Source: an uncultured Clostridia bacterium
GTDB lineage: Bacteria; Bacillota; Clostridia; Oscillospirales; Ruminococcaceae
DNA length: 64,000 bases
Reading direction: 5' to 3'
Assembly (NCBI GenBank): GCA_944386805.1
Contig: CALXCO010000002.1
Location: 62,001-126,000, forward strand
Part shown: one piece after another, positions 63,214 to 64,000 of the stretch
How the letters are laid out: the number at the start of each line of letters is the position of its first letter
Numbering within the stretch: position 1 is the first letter of the stretch
Notes under the pieces: generated by a model
The model's input: only the letters and a program-made list of their open reading frames with translations
The model's database searches: none
What the model was told of the DNA's origin: nothing
Position numbers and translations under genes: made by a program

Positions 63214-64000
<787 letters not shown>

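Overview
The window is a chromosomal segment of a Gram-positive anaerobe of the Clostridia, most likely an Oscillospirales/Ruminococcaceae-type gut bacterium. This is inferred from gene content: the yhbY-nadD-yqeK-LCP-rsfS-leuS cluster, a two-gene SUF operon, AddA, luxS, a DnaD/DnaI-type helicase-loading pair, a lipoprotein serpin and a BaiH/FadH-type flavoenzyme. Base composition is moderate. Almost every gene lies on the minus strand, and nearly all are housekeeping genes. I see no tRNA, rRNA, insertion sequence, prophage or CRISPR array.

Layout, left to right. 1-2562 (minus): five consecutive genes for small membrane proteins sharing an N-terminal signature, the last one cut by the window edge; they have one upstream promoter and no recognised function. 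2744-3811: yqeG and rpsU (S21, only 58 aa). 3819-25294 (minus): a long co-directional run read trmH-like, luxS, dprA, topA, trmFO, plsX, rnc, radical SAM, smc, ftsY, rdgB, a small membrane protein, a cysteine hydrolase, a GNAT, yhbY, nadD, yqeK, LCP ligase, rsfS, leuS. 25398-26857: infC-rpmI-rplT with a consensus promoter, an attenuator-like leader, an AUU start on infC and tandem terminators. 27000-34610: a YesL-like protein, addA without addB, a cysteine-less ArsC/Spx-like protein, an AI-2E family transporter and class II aldolase.

34636-41236 is the most accessory part: VanW, an AAC(6')-I-like acetyltransferase, a lipoprotein serpin, a DmpA-type peptidase, a minimal sufC-sufB operon, and a divergent DtxR-family regulator followed by a small conserved protein. 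41351-43907 (plus) is the ylxM-ffh-rpsP-khpA series. 43955-45775 holds a yybP-ykoY-type (Mn2+) riboswitch and terminator in front of a flotillin gene, which is the most interesting item in the window. 45839-48607 (minus) is ydcF-like, dnaD and a helicase loader. 48656-54436 has a coiled-coil protein, a BaiH/FadH-type flavoenzyme, a class I amidotransferase-like hydrolase and a secreted wall-binding protein. 54730-64000 (minus) is rpoB(partial)-rpoC, then rpsL-rpsG-fusA-tuf with its own promoter.

Boundaries follow a recurring design: a strong terminator lies right next to, or overlaps, the promoter of the next unit. Start codons were reset where a Shine-Dalgarno sequence clearly points to an internal start. 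Five genes use non-AUG starts with good evidence: infC (ATT), rpsG, rpoC and ylxM (GTG) and ffh (TTG); the trmH-like gene probably starts at TTG.
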